Positions 6,583 to 6,613 of a DNA stretch of 6,613 bases are shown one piece after another. The translations under genes and the position numbers were made by a program. The notes under the pieces were generated by a model. That model had not been told where the DNA came from and did no database searches. It saw only the letters and a program-made list of their open reading frames with translations. The stretch comes from B18-G2 sp964432835. GTDB lineage: Archaea > Thermoplasmatota > E2 > DHVEG-1 > B18-G2. Position 1 is the stretch's first letter. Each line of letters opens with the position of its first letter. The DNA lies in the NCBI GenBank assembly GCA_964432835.1, contig CAYSPA010000066.1, positions 1 to 6,613 on the forward strand, written 5' to 3'.

Positions 6583-6613
6583 GATAGCAAAGCATGCTGT
6601 GCCAATCGCTATC
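6568..6613 (-). CDS. C-terminal end of a leftward gene, probably membrane-anchored (partial)
   Basis: Reading leftward from the window edge, one frame stays open for 15 codons and ends in TAA (6570-6568). It gives IAIGTACFAIRRKK, a hydrophobic stretch followed by four basic residues. This is the usual form of a C-terminal membrane anchor with a short cytoplasmic stop-transfer tail, like the end of the neighbouring large surface protein. A T-rich tract downstream is consistent with a gene end. The rest of the gene lies to the right of the window, so its function is unknown. Such a short open frame could arise by chance; the tail pattern and the spacing before the next promoter are what support it. 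Confidence 0.5.
   Translation of the reverse strand, partial: IAIGTACFAIRRKK

Overview
The window looks archaeal, most likely from a euryarchaeote-type lineage of moderate GC content. The coding content is an archaeal SepF cell-division protein and an RPA-type single-stranded-DNA-binding pair. Arginine codons are mostly AGA/AGG, and promoters have TATA/BRE-like elements about 25 nt before the expected transcript start, followed by GGAGG/GAGGTGA ribosome sites. I cannot place it to genus from sequence alone.

Layout, left to right. Positions 1-225 are a regulatory stretch. A leftward promoter and a strong Shine-Dalgarno (SD) site at the very edge point to a divergent gene whose start lies just outside the window. 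A 10-bp stem dyad (63-89) follows, then the rightward promoter of sepF. sepF (226-609, +) converges on a two-gene leftward operon, and the stop codons overlap tail to tail in 4 bases. That operon reads RPA large subunit (1469-2740, -) then an RPA-associated OB-fold/winged-helix protein (606-1472, -), joined by a GTGA start/stop overlap. A 90-bp gap with an RPA promoter separates this from a 3.6-kb leftward gene (about 2831-6454). It encodes a roughly 1,200-residue protein with a signal peptide, a large outer domain and a C-terminal membrane anchor. At the right edge are a promoter for that gene, a hairpin, and the last 14 codons of another leftward gene with a hydrophobic-then-RRKK tail.

How they fit together. 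The two RPA genes should give a co-translated complex that protects single-stranded DNA in replication and repair. SepF anchors FtsZ to the membrane at division. The giant surface protein is the least ordinary item. It combines segments resembling cell-wall-binding repeat 2 (PF04122-like) with a C-terminal region resembling caspase-fold C25 (gingipain-type) peptidases. Its putative catalytic His and Cys are spaced very unusually, so it is either a peptidase with a large insertion or a degenerate, non-catalytic relative. No mobile element, CRISPR array, tRNA or rRNA was seen.
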